Part shown: positions 51,635 to 60,660 of the stretch, piece after piece | Layout: every line of letters begins with the position of its first letter | How positions within the stretch are numbered: position 1 is the stretch's first letter | NCBI GenBank assembly: GCA_027484145.1 | Contig: JAIXUH010000026.1 | Span: 1 to 64,000, forward strand | Source: Rhodobacter sp. | GTDB lineage: Bacteria; Pseudomonadota; Alphaproteobacteria; Rhodobacterales; Rhodobacteraceae | Direction of reading: 5' to 3' | Length of the DNA stretch: 64,000 nt | Notes under the pieces: model-generated | What the model was told of the DNA's origin: nothing | What the model saw: the letters and a program-made list of their open reading frames with translations, nothing else | Database searches by the model: none | Made by a program: the position numbers and the translations under genes

Positions 51635-52813
51635 TCAGAAGCCCGCACCGCCAAAGCTGCGCGGGGCGGGGTCTACGATGACAACCTGATTGTTCTGGAT
51701 CTGGGCGACGGCCAGACCCCGCTCATTCTGACCGTCGTTGCGCAGGCGGAAAATGCCGTTCACGCCAACAAAACCAGCGCCTTGGGTCAAGGCGGCCCCG
51801 CTGAGCGCGCTGGTCTTGCCCTGTTTGACCAGCGCACCGATGGCGGCAATGCCATCATAGGCCAGCCCCGAAATTGGGTGCGGCGCTTCGCCGAACGCGG
51901 TCTGATAGCGGCTTTGGTACTGCTGATACAGCGCCGGGTCCGGCATCGCGAACCACGCGCCCTGAACCCCCGGCAAGGCAAGCGTCGCCTGCGGAATGTC
52001 CCACCGCGTCAGCCCGATGAACTGGATCGCAGCAGGCCCAAGGCCGTTGTCAGCCAGCAACTGGCTGATCAGCGGCAAGGCCCCTGCGGTATCCGCGGTC
52101 AGGAACACCGCATCGGCGGTATTGGCCTTGGCGGCGGCGGCAATCTTGGGGGCGGCCTCGACCACCCCGTTCTGCGAGAATTCGTAAGAGCCGACGGCCA
52201 CGACCGACCCGCCCGACCGCGCCACGCCCTGTTCAATCGCGGCGCGGCCCAGCAGGCCCGCCGTGTTCTGGTCATGCACGATCATGATCCGGCGCTTGCC
52301 GTTGCGGACGGAATAGGTCGCCAGCCGCGACGCCGTGTTCTGGAAGGTCGGGCCAAGGATAAAGACGTTGCCACCGGCAATGTCGGGATTGTTCGAGAAC
52401 GCCAGCACGTTCACGCCGCGCGCTGCGGCTGCCACGCCTGCGGCGTTGGCCTCTTGCGCAAAGACAGGCCCCAGAATGATCTTGGCGCCTTCATCGATGG
52501 CCTTGATCGCCATGGCCTGCGCTTGGGCTGGTTGGCCTGCGGTATTGTAGACGCGCAGATCGATCTTCACCGCGCCCAGATCCGAAATCGCAAGCCGGGC
52601 GGCATTCTGCAGCGACCGCGCCAAAAGCTCGTCACTGGCCTGACCCGACCCCGACGGCACCAACAGCGCCACGGGCACCGGAACCGACGAGTCGATAGCC
52701 GGCCCGCCCGCCGACGGACCCCCGACAGGCTGGCAGGCCGCCAGCGCAAGGGCGGCCAAACCGACAGCAACACGGCCCAACGACTTGCGGGCCCGGCTCA
52801 AAACGGACAACAT
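51635..52813 (-). CDS. Penicillin-binding protein activator-like lipoprotein
   Basis: A 392-residue periplasmic-binding-like protein of the LpoA/Leu-Ile-Val-binding superfamily. A lipobox LALAAC near residue 27 marks a signal peptidase II lipoprotein. The type I solute-binding fold is shown by 'VPVALLVPSGSGQ', 'ILGPVFAQEANA', 'VNVLAFSNNPDIAGGNVFILGP' and 'YDGIAAIGAL'. In gammaproteobacteria such LpoA-type proteins activate penicillin-binding proteins; in alphaproteobacteria the target is not settled. It is divergent from rsmI and lies 10 bases before glnD. Confidence 0.8.
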   Translation of the reverse strand: MLSVLSRARKSLGRVAVGLAALALAACQPVGGPSAGGPAIDSSVPVPVALLVPSGSGQASDELLARSLQNAARLAISDLGAVKIDLRVYNTAGQPAQAQAMAIKAIDEGAKIILGPVFAQEANAAGVAAAARGVNVLAFSNNPDIAGGNVFILGPTFQNTASRLATYSVRNGKRRIMIVHDQNTAGLLGRAAIEQGVARSGGSVVAVGSYEFSQNGVVEAAPKIAAAAKANTADAVFLTADTAGALPLISQLLADNGLGPAAIQFIGLTRWDIPQATLALPGVQGAWFAMPDPALYQQYQSRYQTAFGEAPHPISGLAYDGIAAIGALVKQGKTSALSGAALTQGAGFVGVNGIFRLRNDGQNERGLAVAQIQNNQVVIVDPAPRSFGGAGF

Positions 52814-52900
52814 GCGAACTTCCTCTTCCCTGCGGCGCAGCACATAGCGCCAAACTTACGGGCAAGAACGCGCGAAGTAAACTTGTCAGGACCACCTCAG

Positions 52901-53785
52901 ATGGCAATCGGATCGGACCGCCCGGATTTTCGGGTGCAGGGCGGCAGCATTTCGCCGGGGCTGCATTTCATTGCCACCCCGATCGGGGCGGCACGGGACA
53001 TCACATTGCGCGCGCTGGACTTGCTGGCCGCGGCGGATGTGCTGGCCGCCGAAGACACCCGCAGCCTGCGCCACCTGATGGAGATCCATGGAATCACGGT
53101 CGGTGACCGGCCGCTTTTGTCCTATCACGAACACAACGAACCCGTGGCCCTGCCGAAATTGCTGCGCGCCCTGCGCGAGGGAAAATCCGTGGTCTATGCG
53201 TCCGAGGCCGGCACGCCTTTGGTGTCTGACCCCGGATTCGGATTGGCCCGCGCGGTGATCGGCGACGGCTTGCCTCTGTTTGCGGCCCCCGGTCCGTCGG
53301 CGGTGCTATGTGCCCTGGCTGTGTCGGGCCTGCCATCGGACCGCTTTCTGTTCGCCGGATTTGTACCGTCCTCCGGCTCGGCGCGGCGCAGCTTTCTGGA
53401 AGATCTGGCCCGGGTCGAGGCGACCTTGATCTTGTATGAATCGCCAAAACGCATTTACGAAATGTTATGCGACTCGGTGCTAGCCTTCGGGGAGGAACGG
53501 AAAGTTGCTGTGTGCCGCGAACTGACCAAACGGTTCGAAGAAGTGACGCGGGGCACCTTGGTCGAAGTTGTGCAGGCCTTTTCTGACCGTGACGTGAAGG
53601 GCGAAATTGTCGTGGTGATTGACCGCGGTTTGCGGGTTCAGGCCACGCAGGAAACAGTAGAGGCCGCTTTGGACCGGGCACTTGAGACCATGTCCGTCAA
53701 AGATGCCGCGACAGCGGTGGCAGAGGCCTTTGGTCTGGCGCGGCGGGACGTGTACCAGATGGCGCTCAGCCGGAATAGGGTTTGA
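52901..53785 (+). CDS. rsmI: 16S rRNA (cytidine-2'-O)-methyltransferase
   Basis: A 294-residue SAM-dependent enzyme that 2'-O-methylates C1402 of 16S rRNA. It shows 'FIATPIGAARDITLRAL', 'AAADVLAAEDTR', 'SYHEHNE', 'ASEAGTPLVSDPGFGLARA', 'PGPSAVLCALAVSGLPSDRFLFAGF' and 'YESPKRIYEML', all RsmI hallmarks. ATG 52901 follows an AGG-rich leader. It is divergent from the lipoprotein gene, an arrangement also found next to LpoA-type genes in other Proteobacteria. The yraN gene follows after 19 bases. Confidence 0.94.
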   Translation: MAIGSDRPDFRVQGGSISPGLHFIATPIGAARDITLRALDLLAAADVLAAEDTRSLRHLMEIHGITVGDRPLLSYHEHNEPVALPKLLRALREGKSVVYASEAGTPLVSDPGFGLARAVIGDGLPLFAAPGPSAVLCALAVSGLPSDRFLFAGFVPSSGSARRSFLEDLARVEATLILYESPKRIYEMLCDSVLAFGEERKVAVCRELTKRFEEVTRGTLVEVVQAFSDRDVKGEIVVVIDRGLRVQATQETVEAALDRALETMSVKDAATAVAEAFGLARRDVYQMALSRNRV

Positions 53786-53804
53786 AGTTGAAAGGGATCA
53801 GGGC

Positions 53805-54158
53805 ATGAGCGGACGCAGATCGTATTATGCAGGGATGGCTGCGGAAGATCAGGTCGCTGAACTTTATGGGCGCGCCGGGCGCCCGATCTGCGCGCGGCGC
53901 TGGCGCGGGGCATCGGGTGAGATTGACCTGATCGCGCGGGAGGGCGCGCAAGTCATCTTCATCGAGGTCAAGCAAAGCCGGACCCACGCGCTTGCGGCGC
54001 AGCATCTGTCGCCGGGCCAGATTTCGCGCATCCTGAACGCCGCGACCGAGTTTCTGGCCGGCGAACCCTTGGGGCAGGCGACGGATGTCCGATTTGATGT
54101 CGCCTTGGTGGATGGGACCGGACAGATCGAAGTGCTTGAAAACGCACTCGCCGCCTGA
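53805..54158 (+). CDS. YraN family (UPF0102) nuclease-fold protein
   Basis: A 117-residue protein with the endonuclease-like motif 'ARRWRGASGEIDLIAREGAQVIFIEVK' (D..E.K), typical of UPF0102. The ATG at 53805 has GGGATCAGGG upstream. YraN is usually encoded beside rsmI, as here. Its enzymatic activity is not firmly known. Confidence 0.88.
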   Translation: MSGRRSYYAGMAAEDQVAELYGRAGRPICARRWRGASGEIDLIAREGAQVIFIEVKQSRTHALAAQHLSPGQISRILNAATEFLAGEPLGQATDVRFDVALVDGTGQIEVLENALAA

Positions 54159-54215
54159 CGAATTGCATCTTCTGCCGGAATGGGCCAAAGCTGTGCCATC
54201 CAAGGAGGATGCCGC

Positions 54216-55160
54216 ATGTCGCTGAAGGTCGCCCTGCAGATGGACCCGATCGGGTCAGTCAACATCAACGCGGACAGCACATTCCGGATCGCGCTGGAGG
54301 CGCAGGCGCGGGGGCACACGCTGTTCTATTACACGCCGGATCGGCTTGCGTTTTTCGAGGGGCGGGTGATCGCGCGCGGTTGGCCGATCGAGGTGCGGCG
54401 TGAGCAGGGCAATCACGTCAGCTTCGGCCCCGAGACCGAGGTGGATTTGTCCGATTTTGATGTGGTCTGGCTGCGTCAGGACCCGCCCTTTGACATGGGC
54501 TATATCACCACCACCCATTTGCTGGAGATGATCCATCCCAAGACGCTGGTGGTGAACGACCCGTTCTGGGTGCGCAATTCGCCCGAAAAGCTGCTGGTGC
54601 TGCGCTTTGCAAATCTGACGCCGCCGACAGCCATTGCGCGCGATCTGACCACGATCCGCGCTTTCAAGGCCAAGCATGGCGACATCATCCTCAAACCCCT
54701 CTATGGCAATGGCGGGGCAGGCGTTTTCCGTCTGGACCCGAATGACCGGAACCTGTCGAGCCTGCATGAGCTGTTCACCGGCATGAGCCGGGAGCCGTTG
54801 ATCGTGCAGAAGTTCCTGCCGGATGTGGCCAAGGGCGACAAGCGGGTAATTCTGGTGGATGGCGAGCCTGTCGGCGCGATCAACCGCGTTCCGCAGGCGG
54901 GTGAGACCCGGTCAAACATGCATGTCGGCGGCAGGCCCGAAAAGATCGGTCTGACCGAGCGCGATTTGGAAATCTGCCGCACCATTGGCCCTGTCTTGAA
55001 AGAAAAGGGTCAGGTGTTTGTGGGCATCGACGTCATTGGCGACTGGCTGACCGAGATCAACGTCACCTCGCCCACTGGCATACAAGAGCTGGAGCGGTTT
55101 GACGGCACCAATGCGGCCGAGAAGATCTGGCAAGTGATCGAAGCCAAGCGCCGGGCCTGA
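54216..55160 (+). CDS. gshB: Glutathione synthetase
   Basis: A 314-residue ATP-grasp enzyme that joins glycine to gamma-glutamylcysteine. Typical parts are '[17 protein letters not shown]', '[25 protein letters not shown]', '[15 protein letters not shown]' and '[12 protein letters not shown]'. AAGGAGG lies 8 bases upstream of ATG 54216. It stands 57 bases after yraN, so the rsmI-yraN-gshB order is probably an operon. Confidence 0.95.
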   Translation: MSLKVALQMDPIGSVNINADSTFRIALEAQARGHTLFYYTPDRLAFFEGRVIARGWPIEVRREQGNHVSFGPETEVDLSDFDVVWLRQDPPFDMGYITTTHLLEMIHPKTLVVNDPFWVRNSPEKLLVLRFANLTPPTAIARDLTTIRAFKAKHGDIILKPLYGNGGAGVFRLDPNDRNLSSLHELFTGMSREPLIVQKFLPDVAKGDKRVILVDGEPVGAINRVPQAGETRSNMHVGGRPEKIGLTERDLEICRTIGPVLKEKGQVFVGIDVIGDWLTEINVTSPTGIQELERFDGTNAAEKIWQVIEAKRRA

Positions 55161-55171
55161 CGGGCGCTGCC

Positions 55172-56686
55172 TTAGGCCTTTGGCCCAAAGGCAAGCCGAT
55201 AGCTGACTGCTTCGGCGATATGGGGCTGGCGGACCTGTTCTGCCCCATCTAGATCGGCAATCGTGCGCGCCACCCGCAACACGCGGTGGTACCCGCGCGC
55301 CGACAGGCCAAAGCGTTCAGCCACCTTTGAAATCAGCGCGCGGCCTTCGGTATCGGGGGTGGCGACCTGTTCCAGCAGGCTGCCTTCCATATCGGCATTG
55401 ACCCGCATGCCGGGGGTTGCGGCAAAGCGGCGGGTTTGCCGGCTGCGCGCCCTAGCCACACGATCAGCCACGCTGGACGACGATTCGCCGGTCGCCGGCA
55501 GGTCGAGATCGGTGTAGCTGACGGGCGGCACCTCGACCCGCAGATCGAACCGGTCCATCAGCGGCCCAGAAATCCGCCCGAGGTAATCATCGCCGCACAA
55601 GGGGGCCTTGCCGCAGGCCCGCGAGGGTTCGGACAGATACCCGCAGCGGCAGGGGTTGGCGGCGGCCACCAGCAGAAAGCGGCAGGGATAGCGGATATGC
55701 GCATTGGCGCGCGCCACCATCACTTCGCCGGTCTCGATCGGCTGGCGCAGCGTTTCCAGCACGGCGCGCGGAAATTCCGGAAACTCGTCCAGAAACAGCA
55801 CGCCGTTGTGGGCCAGTGAAATCTCGCCGGGTTTTGCGCCTTTGCCGCCACCGACAATGGCTGCCATCGACGCGGTGTGATGCGGTTCGCGGAACGGGCG
55901 TTCGCGTGAGATGCCGCCTTCGGTCAGGAGCCCGGCCAATGAATGGACCATCGAGGTTTCCAGCGCCTCGGCGGCCGACAGCGGCGGCAGGATGCCTGCC
56001 ATCCGCGCGGCCAGCATGGATTTTCCAGAGCCGGGCGTGCCCACCATCAGCATGTGATGGCGGCCTGCGGCTGCGATTTCCATCGCGCGCTTGGCGCGTT
56101 CCTGCCCCTTGACGTCGCGCAGATCACGGTCGTGGCGGTTGGGCACGACCTCGCCTGCCTCGGCCGGGGTCAGCGGGGATTGGCCGGTGTAGTGGCGCAC
56201 CACCTCATCCAGCGATGCGGCGGCAAGGACCTGCGTCGCACCGACCCAAGCCGCCTCGGCCCCACAGGCCAGCGGGCAGAGCAGGGCACGGTCCTCTTCG
56301 GCCGCCGCCATGGCGGCGGGCAGGGCACCGATCACCGGCATCAGACGGCCATCCAGCGACAATTCCCCCAAGGCCACCGTCGCCTCGACCTCGTCCATCG
56401 GGATGATGCCAAGGGCTGCCAGCAGGGCCAAGGCAATGGGAAGGTCAAAATGCGACCCTTCCTTTGGCAGGTCGGCGGGCGAAAGGTTGATCGTGATCTT
56501 TTTCGACGGCAGCGCGATCGACATCGCCTGCAAGGCGGCGCGCACACGTTCTTTCGCTTCGGACACCGCCTTGTCCGGCAGGCCCACCACGGAAAACCCG
56601 GGCAGGCCCGCAGCGACAGCGCATTGCACCTCGACAATCCGGGCCTCGACGCCTTCGAAGGCGACGGTATAGGCTTTGGCGACCAT
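55172..56686 (-). CDS. comM: YifB/ComM-type Mg chelatase-like ATPase
   Basis: A 504-residue AAA+ protein. The N-terminal ChlI domain ('MVAKAYTVAFEGVEARIVEVQ', 'GLPGFSVVGLPDKAVSEAKERV') precedes the Mg-chelatase ATPase core with Walker A GTPGSGKS (216-223) and Walker B 'GVLFLDEFPEF'. A Cys motif 'NPCRCGYLSEPSRACGKAPLC' is typical. ComM acts as a hexameric branch-migration helicase in natural transformation in other bacteria. It converges on gshB with 11 bases between stops. Confidence 0.93.
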   Translation of the reverse strand: MVAKAYTVAFEGVEARIVEVQCAVAAGLPGFSVVGLPDKAVSEAKERVRAALQAMSIALPSKKITINLSPADLPKEGSHFDLPIALALLAALGIIPMDEVEATVALGELSLDGRLMPVIGALPAAMAAAEEDRALLCPLACGAEAAWVGATQVLAAASLDEVVRHYTGQSPLTPAEAGEVVPNRHDRDLRDVKGQERAKRAMEIAAAGRHHMLMVGTPGSGKSMLAARMAGILPPLSAAEALETSMVHSLAGLLTEGGISRERPFREPHHTASMAAIVGGGKGAKPGEISLAHNGVLFLDEFPEFPRAVLETLRQPIETGEVMVARANAHIRYPCRFLLVAAANPCRCGYLSEPSRACGKAPLCGDDYLGRISGPLMDRFDLRVEVPPVSYTDLDLPATGESSSSVADRVARARSRQTRRFAATPGMRVNADMEGSLLEQVATPDTEGRALISKVAERFGLSARGYHRVLRVARTIADLDGAEQVRQPHIAEAVSYRLAFGPKA

Positions 56687-56759
56687 GCACCGCTCCCCGT
56701 TCATATTGGTTAACGGGTAGCGGCCAATGGTTTACGAAGCGTGAAGATGTGGCCTTGGC

Positions 56760-57632
56760 TCAGGCGACAAGCAGGGCCATGAACTTGGGCCATGCCTCGG
56801 GGTCGGCCACGGTCTTGTCCCGGCAGAATGCGTTGCAAAAGCCAAAGCGGCGCCCCTGCAGTTCCAGAACATGCGTGACTTCCTTGCCGGAGTAGGGGCA
56901 GGCGCTGTTTTCGCTTGCTGTGCCGTCGACGGCCATGGCGGGCAAGGGTTTGGGGCCGGGCCATGGCCGCGTCGGGTAATCGCGAACGTAAAACGGCTGA
57001 TCCGCCCCATCCACCAGACCCATCGCCCGCCATTGCCGAAAGGACGGATGGTAAAGATGCGCCAGAACATAGCCCATCGCCTGCGGCCCGACAGGCAGGT
57101 TATAGGTGGCGATGCGTGTGGCGACCGGGGCAAAGAACGCATCGGCCGCCGAATAGTCGCCACAAAGCCACGGCCCCTTGGCCCCGGTTTCGTCGCGCGC
57201 CCAAGCCCAGATCGTTTCAAGGCGGGCCAGATCATCCAGAACAGCCTGCGGCGGGGCGCAATCGGTATAGCTGACACGCAGGTTCATCGGGCAATGACTG
57301 CGCAGGGCCGAAAAGCCGGCATGCATTTCTGCGGCCAGAACCCGCGCCACAGCCCGCGCCTTGGGATCGGCGGGCCAAAGCCCGGCATCCGGGTGCCGTG
57401 AGGCAAGTTCCTCTGCAATCGCAATGGTTTCCGGAACGACCACGCCATCTGGCGTGCGCATTGTTGGGGCCGTCCGGCCCGGAAAGAACTGCTTCAGCAG
57501 CGTTGGCAATTCGTCTGTGTAAAGCCGCGCGCCAAGGGTCTTGACGGGTATGCCAAAGGCATCAAACAAGAGCCAGCCGCGCAGCGACCAACTGGAATAA
57601 CTGCGGTCACCGATCACAAGGTCATAGTGCAT
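56760..57632 (-). CDS. Glutathione S-transferase fused to a YHS-like zinc ribbon
   Basis: A 290-residue protein. Residues 1-235 form a GST ('YDLVIGDRSYSSWSLRGWLLF', 'PETIAIAEELASRHP', 'WLCGDYSAADAFFAPVATRI'). Residues 245-290 form an added domain with Cys245, Cys266 and Cys270 in 'CPYSGK...FGFCNAFCRDK', close to YHS/TRASH metal-binding ribbons. This suggests thiol or metal chemistry linked to the GST. ATG 57632 is chosen at the conserved MHYDLVIG. The gene is monocistronic in appearance. Confidence 0.85.
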   Translation of the reverse strand: MHYDLVIGDRSYSSWSLRGWLLFDAFGIPVKTLGARLYTDELPTLLKQFFPGRTAPTMRTPDGVVVPETIAIAEELASRHPDAGLWPADPKARAVARVLAAEMHAGFSALRSHCPMNLRVSYTDCAPPQAVLDDLARLETIWAWARDETGAKGPWLCGDYSAADAFFAPVATRIATYNLPVGPQAMGYVLAHLYHPSFRQWRAMGLVDGADQPFYVRDYPTRPWPGPKPLPAMAVDGTASENSACPYSGKEVTHVLELQGRRFGFCNAFCRDKTVADPEAWPKFMALLVA

Positions 57633-57712
57633 GGAAGATCCCCCGATATGGTCACGCAGCAATCTGCCTGCCGCGGGTCATAACGAAAAGTGCTGATTTG
57701 TGGGGCAACACA

Positions 57713-58288
57713 TCACGGAACGTGATTAACATGCTCCACCCGCCACGCGCCGTCAAAGGCAAGGCAGGTCACGGAAAGATTGTCGATCTTTTGGGCAAGT
57801 GCCTGATAGGGCGACAATCCGGCCGCGATGGCAAATTGAGTCAGGATCACGCCGAAATGCGCGACGGCGATGATGTCTTGCCCGGGATAGTCCGCCATCA
57901 GGCGGTGAACGGCCGCGGTCACCCGCGCCTCGGCCATGACCCAGCTTTCACCATTCGGGGCGGCCACATGGCCCGGTTCTTCCCAGTATTGCCGGGATAG
58001 TTCGGGCCAGCGTTCGGCCACCTCGGCAAAGCCAAGGCCATCCCAGTCGCCGAAATGAAACTCCCGCAGATCGGTGTGGTGATGCAGGCGTGTCCGCGTC
58101 TGGCACAGGGCATCTGCCGTGGCAGCGGCACGAATCAGATCGGACGACACGACGATGGCCTGTTGCGGCAGGTGCGCATTCAGGCGGGCAAGGGCGGCGG
58201 TATCAGACAGGTCCGCCGGAATATCGCGCCATCCGGCAAAGGCCTTGCTGTGCGTTGGTCCGTGGCGCACCCACCAGAACCGTGTCAT
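57713..58288 (-). CDS. Histidine phosphatase family protein (CobC-like)
   Basis: A 191-residue phosphoglycerate-mutase-like phosphatase. The RHG motif is at residues 8-10 (VRHGPT), a second His is in 'AVAHFGVIL', and 'LREFHFGDWDGL' is conserved. Its four-base overlap with cobU suggests alpha-ribazole phosphatase (CobC), the late cobalamin pathway step. Other phosphatase roles are possible. Confidence 0.85.
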   Translation of the reverse strand: MTRFWWVRHGPTHSKAFAGWRDIPADLSDTAALARLNAHLPQQAIVVSSDLIRAAATADALCQTRTRLHHHTDLREFHFGDWDGLGFAEVAERWPELSRQYWEEPGHVAAPNGESWVMAEARVTAAVHRLMADYPGQDIIAVAHFGVILTQFAIAAGLSPYQALAQKIDNLSVTCLAFDGAWRVEHVNHVP

Positions 58289-58815
58289 GCCAAACCGTCC
58301 GGCGCTGTGCCCTTCAGCACCATCGGAAGGCCAGCCATCACCCCAACCACCAGCCCGGCCTGCGCGGCAAGCCGTTGGTTCAGACGCCCCTGTGCATCGC
58401 GAAAGTCGCGGGCTAGCCGATTGTCGGGAACGATTCCCCAGCCCACCTCGTTAGACACAATGATGACCGGCGCAGGGCAGGTGTGAAGTGCGGCCAACAG
58501 CAGATCTGCCTCTTTTTCAAGATCGGAGTCCGCCAGAAGATGATTGGACAGCCAAAGCGTGGCGCAGTCGACCAGAACTACGGAATCGGCTGCGCAGTGG
58601 TGCAGGATCGGGCCAAGATGAAGGGGCGCCTCGATCGTGGTCCAATCTGGCCCGCGGTCGCTGCGGTGGCGGGAAATGCGGTCACGCATCTCGTCATCAA
58701 AGGCTTGGGCGGTTGCGATATACAGGCGTGGCTTGCCGGATTTGACGGCAAGGGTTTCAGCAAGACGTGATTTCCCAGACCTCGCCCCACCGATGAAAAG
58801 CGAGAGGGCTGGCAA
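58285..58815 (-). CDS. cobU: Adenosylcobinamide kinase / guanylyltransferase
   Basis: An approximately 176-residue bifunctional enzyme of cobalamin nucleotide-loop assembly. The P-loop is GGARSGKSR near residue 9. It has 'RDRISRHRSDRGPDWTTIEAP', 'VLVDCATLWLSN' and 'IIVSNEVGWGIVPDNRLARDFRD', all CobU hallmarks. No ATG exists; TTG 58815 gives the usual start ('PALSLFIGGARS'), while TTG 58854 would add 13 residues. It is divergent from rpoH2 and overlaps the phosphatase gene. The rest of the cobalamin genes are not in the window. Confidence 0.9.
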   Translation of the reverse strand: MPALSLFIGGARSGKSRLAETLAVKSGKPRLYIATAQAFDDEMRDRISRHRSDRGPDWTTIEAPLHLGPILHHCAADSVVLVDCATLWLSNHLLADSDLEKEADLLLAALHTCPAPVIIVSNEVGWGIVPDNRLARDFRDAQGRLNQRLAAQAGLVVGVMAGLPMVLKGTAPDGLA

Positions 58816-58836
58816 CGAAAAATTCGCCTGTGTGAG

Positions 58837-58865
58837 TGATCCGCCAACGACCAAGCTGCGTAAAA
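58837..58865 (+). promoter_or_regulatory. Sigma-E (ECF RpoE)-like promoter of rpoH2
   Basis: TGATCC at 58837-58842 and TAAAA at 58861-58865 are separated by 18 bases. This fits the Rhodobacter sphaeroides sigma-E pattern (TGATCC, about 18 bases, TAAGA-like). RpoH-II is a known sigma-E target in that species, as part of the singlet-oxygen response. The transcript would begin about 60 bases before the rpoH2 ATG. The site overlaps the cobU start region on the other strand. Confidence 0.7.
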
Positions 58866-58914
58866 CCTTTCAGAAAGCAAATGCTGCCAAAACGATACAG
58901 CTGACGTGTTCACA

Positions 58915-58928
58915 GAACCGGGGGGTTC
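58915..58928 (+). promoter_or_regulatory. Hairpin covering the rpoH2 ribosome binding site
   Basis: GAACC and GGTTC pair around a GGGG loop just ahead of the ATG at 58933; the purine-rich ribosome site (GGGGGG, 58920-58925) lies in the loop and 3' arm. The small stem could modulate translation of a stress sigma factor with temperature, but it may be chance. Confidence 0.3.
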
Positions 58929-58932
58929 GATA

Positions 58933-59811
58933 ATGGCACTGGACGGATATAACGACCAAACCATGTCCCGCCAAGCGATGAAGGCGGAACTTCTTGATGC
59001 AGAGACAGAGTTGCGTCTGGCCTATGCATGGCGCGACAAGCGCGATGAACAGGCGCTGCATCGTCTTGTAACCGCCTACATGCGCTTGGCAATTTCGATG
59101 GCATCGAAATTCCGCCGCTATGGCGCCCCGATGAATGACCTGATTCAGGAAGCCAGCCTTGGCTTGATGAAAGCGGCCGAAAAGTTTGACCCTGACCGTG
59201 GCGTGCGCTTTTCGACCTATGCCGTTTGGTGGATCAAAGCCTCGATCCAGGATTATGTGATGCGCAACTGGTCCATGGTGCGCACCGGTTCCACCAGCAG
59301 CCAAAAGGCGCTGTTCTTCAACCTGCGCCGGGTGCAGGCCAAGCTGGAGCGTGAAGCTTCTCAGCGGGGCGAGACGCTGGACCAGTTCCAATTGCGCCAG
59401 ATGGTCGCGGCCGAGGTGGGTGTGCCGTTGGCGGATGTGGAAATGATGGAAGGCCGCCTGTCGGGCAGCGACTTTTCCCTGAACGCGACGCAGTCGGCGG
59501 ACGAAGATGGCCGGGAATGGATCGACGCGCTGGAGGACGATGCACCGCAAGCCGCCGAGTCGGTGGAATTGTCGCATGACGCCGATACGCTGCGCGGATG
59601 GCTGGTCAAGGCGATGCAGGCGCTGAACCCGCGCGAACGGTTCATTGTTAAGGAACGCAAACTGCGGGACGAGCCGCGCACGCTGGAATCGCTAGGCGAG
59701 GAACTTGGCTTGTCAAAGGAACGCGTGCGCCAACTGGAAGCGGCGGCGTTTGCCAAGATGCGCCGCAGCCTTGAAACGCAATCGCGCGAAGTACATCACT
59801 TCTTGGTATGA
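58933..59811 (+). CDS. rpoH2: RNA polymerase sigma factor RpoH-II (sigma-32 family)
   Basis: A 292-residue sigma-32 family protein. It has region 2 ('YMRLAISMASKFRRYGAPMNDLIQEASLGLMKAAEKFDPDRGVRFSTYAVWWIKASIQDYV' by position 49-108), the RpoH box QKALFFNLR (124-132), and region 4 ('LGEELGLSKERVRQLEAAAFAKM'). The start MALDGYNDQ and sequence fit the RpoH-II type of Rhodobacter, which controls oxidative (singlet oxygen) stress genes. ATG 58933 is chosen. Its promoter fits sigma-E. It overlaps the next ATG (59808), though the next gene probably starts later. Confidence 0.92.
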   Translation: MALDGYNDQTMSRQAMKAELLDAETELRLAYAWRDKRDEQALHRLVTAYMRLAISMASKFRRYGAPMNDLIQEASLGLMKAAEKFDPDRGVRFSTYAVWWIKASIQDYVMRNWSMVRTGSTSSQKALFFNLRRVQAKLEREASQRGETLDQFQLRQMVAAEVGVPLADVEMMEGRLSGSDFSLNATQSADEDGREWIDALEDDAPQAAESVELSHDADTLRGWLVKAMQALNPRERFIVKERKLRDEPRTLESLGEELGLSKERVRQLEAAAFAKMRRSLETQSREVHHFLV

Positions 59812-59828
59812 ACTGGACTGCTCCTGGA

Positions 59829-60599
59829 ATGAAACTGACCGCTGTTTTCGTGACCCTGCTGGGCCTGTCGCTTTCGTCTGCGGCGGCAGAGGTCATTCCC
59901 CCTGCGGATCAGCAGGTTTATGTGCTGGGCGAAGTGCATGACAACCCCGCGCATCATGCTGAACAGGCGCGTCTGGTGGCGCTGATTTCGCCCAAGGCTG
60001 TCATCTGGGAGATGCTGAGCCCCGAACAAGCGGCGCTGACGGTGGGGGCAGATATGTCTGACCCGGTGGCATTCGAAGCCGTCTTGGGCTGGGAAGAGTC
60101 GGGTTGGCCGGACTTTTCGATGTATCATCCGATCTTCCTTGCGGCCGGGTCGGCCCAGCACGTGGGCGCGGCGGTCAGCCTTGATGATATCCGGCAGGTG
60201 ATGCTTGACGGGGCACAGGCCATGCTGGACGTGACATTGCCGCCCTACACGCCGGAATTGCAGGCCGCGCTGGAAGCCGAGCAAGCTGCCGTGCACTGTA
60301 ACGCAATGCCGGCTGATCTGTTGCCGGGGATGGTCGAAGCGCAGCGATTGCGTGATGCAAGGCTTGCTGTTGCGGCGCTGCAGGCTGTCAAAGATCTTGG
60401 TGGCCCGGTAGTGATTATCACCGGAACGGGTCATGCCCGCACAGACACGGGGGCACCGGCAGTTCTGCGGTCCCTCGACCCTGCGATCAAGGTCTGGTCC
60501 TTGGGGCAGATCGAAGAACCGCAGACCGAAGGCCCGTTCGATGCGGTGAATGTGACGCCTGCCTTTCCGCGCGAAGACCCCTGTCTTGCGCTGCGCTGA
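59829..60599 (+). CDS. ChaN family iron/haem-regulated protein
   Basis: A 256-residue exported protein. It has a signal peptide (MKLTAVFVTLLGLSLSSAAAEV), then the ChaN fold: 'VYVLGEVHDNPAHHAEQARLVALISPKAVIWEML' and 'VVIITGTGHARTDTGAPAVL' with the His residues used for haem binding in ChaN. ATG 59829 is preferred; ATG 59808 would overlap the rpoH2 stop. Being behind rpoH2 suggests stress control. Its biochemical role is not firmly known. Confidence 0.82.
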   Translation: MKLTAVFVTLLGLSLSSAAAEVIPPADQQVYVLGEVHDNPAHHAEQARLVALISPKAVIWEMLSPEQAALTVGADMSDPVAFEAVLGWEESGWPDFSMYHPIFLAAGSAQHVGAAVSLDDIRQVMLDGAQAMLDVTLPPYTPELQAALEAEQAAVHCNAMPADLLPGMVEAQRLRDARLAVAALQAVKDLGGPVVIITGTGHARTDTGAPAVLRSLDPAIKVWSLGQIEEPQTEGPFDAVNVTPAFPREDPCLALR

Positions 60600-60660
60600 C
60601 AGGGTGTTGCCTTTGGTCATGCTTGCGCCCTAACGTCCGCGTGATGGTGGAGTGCAAGAT

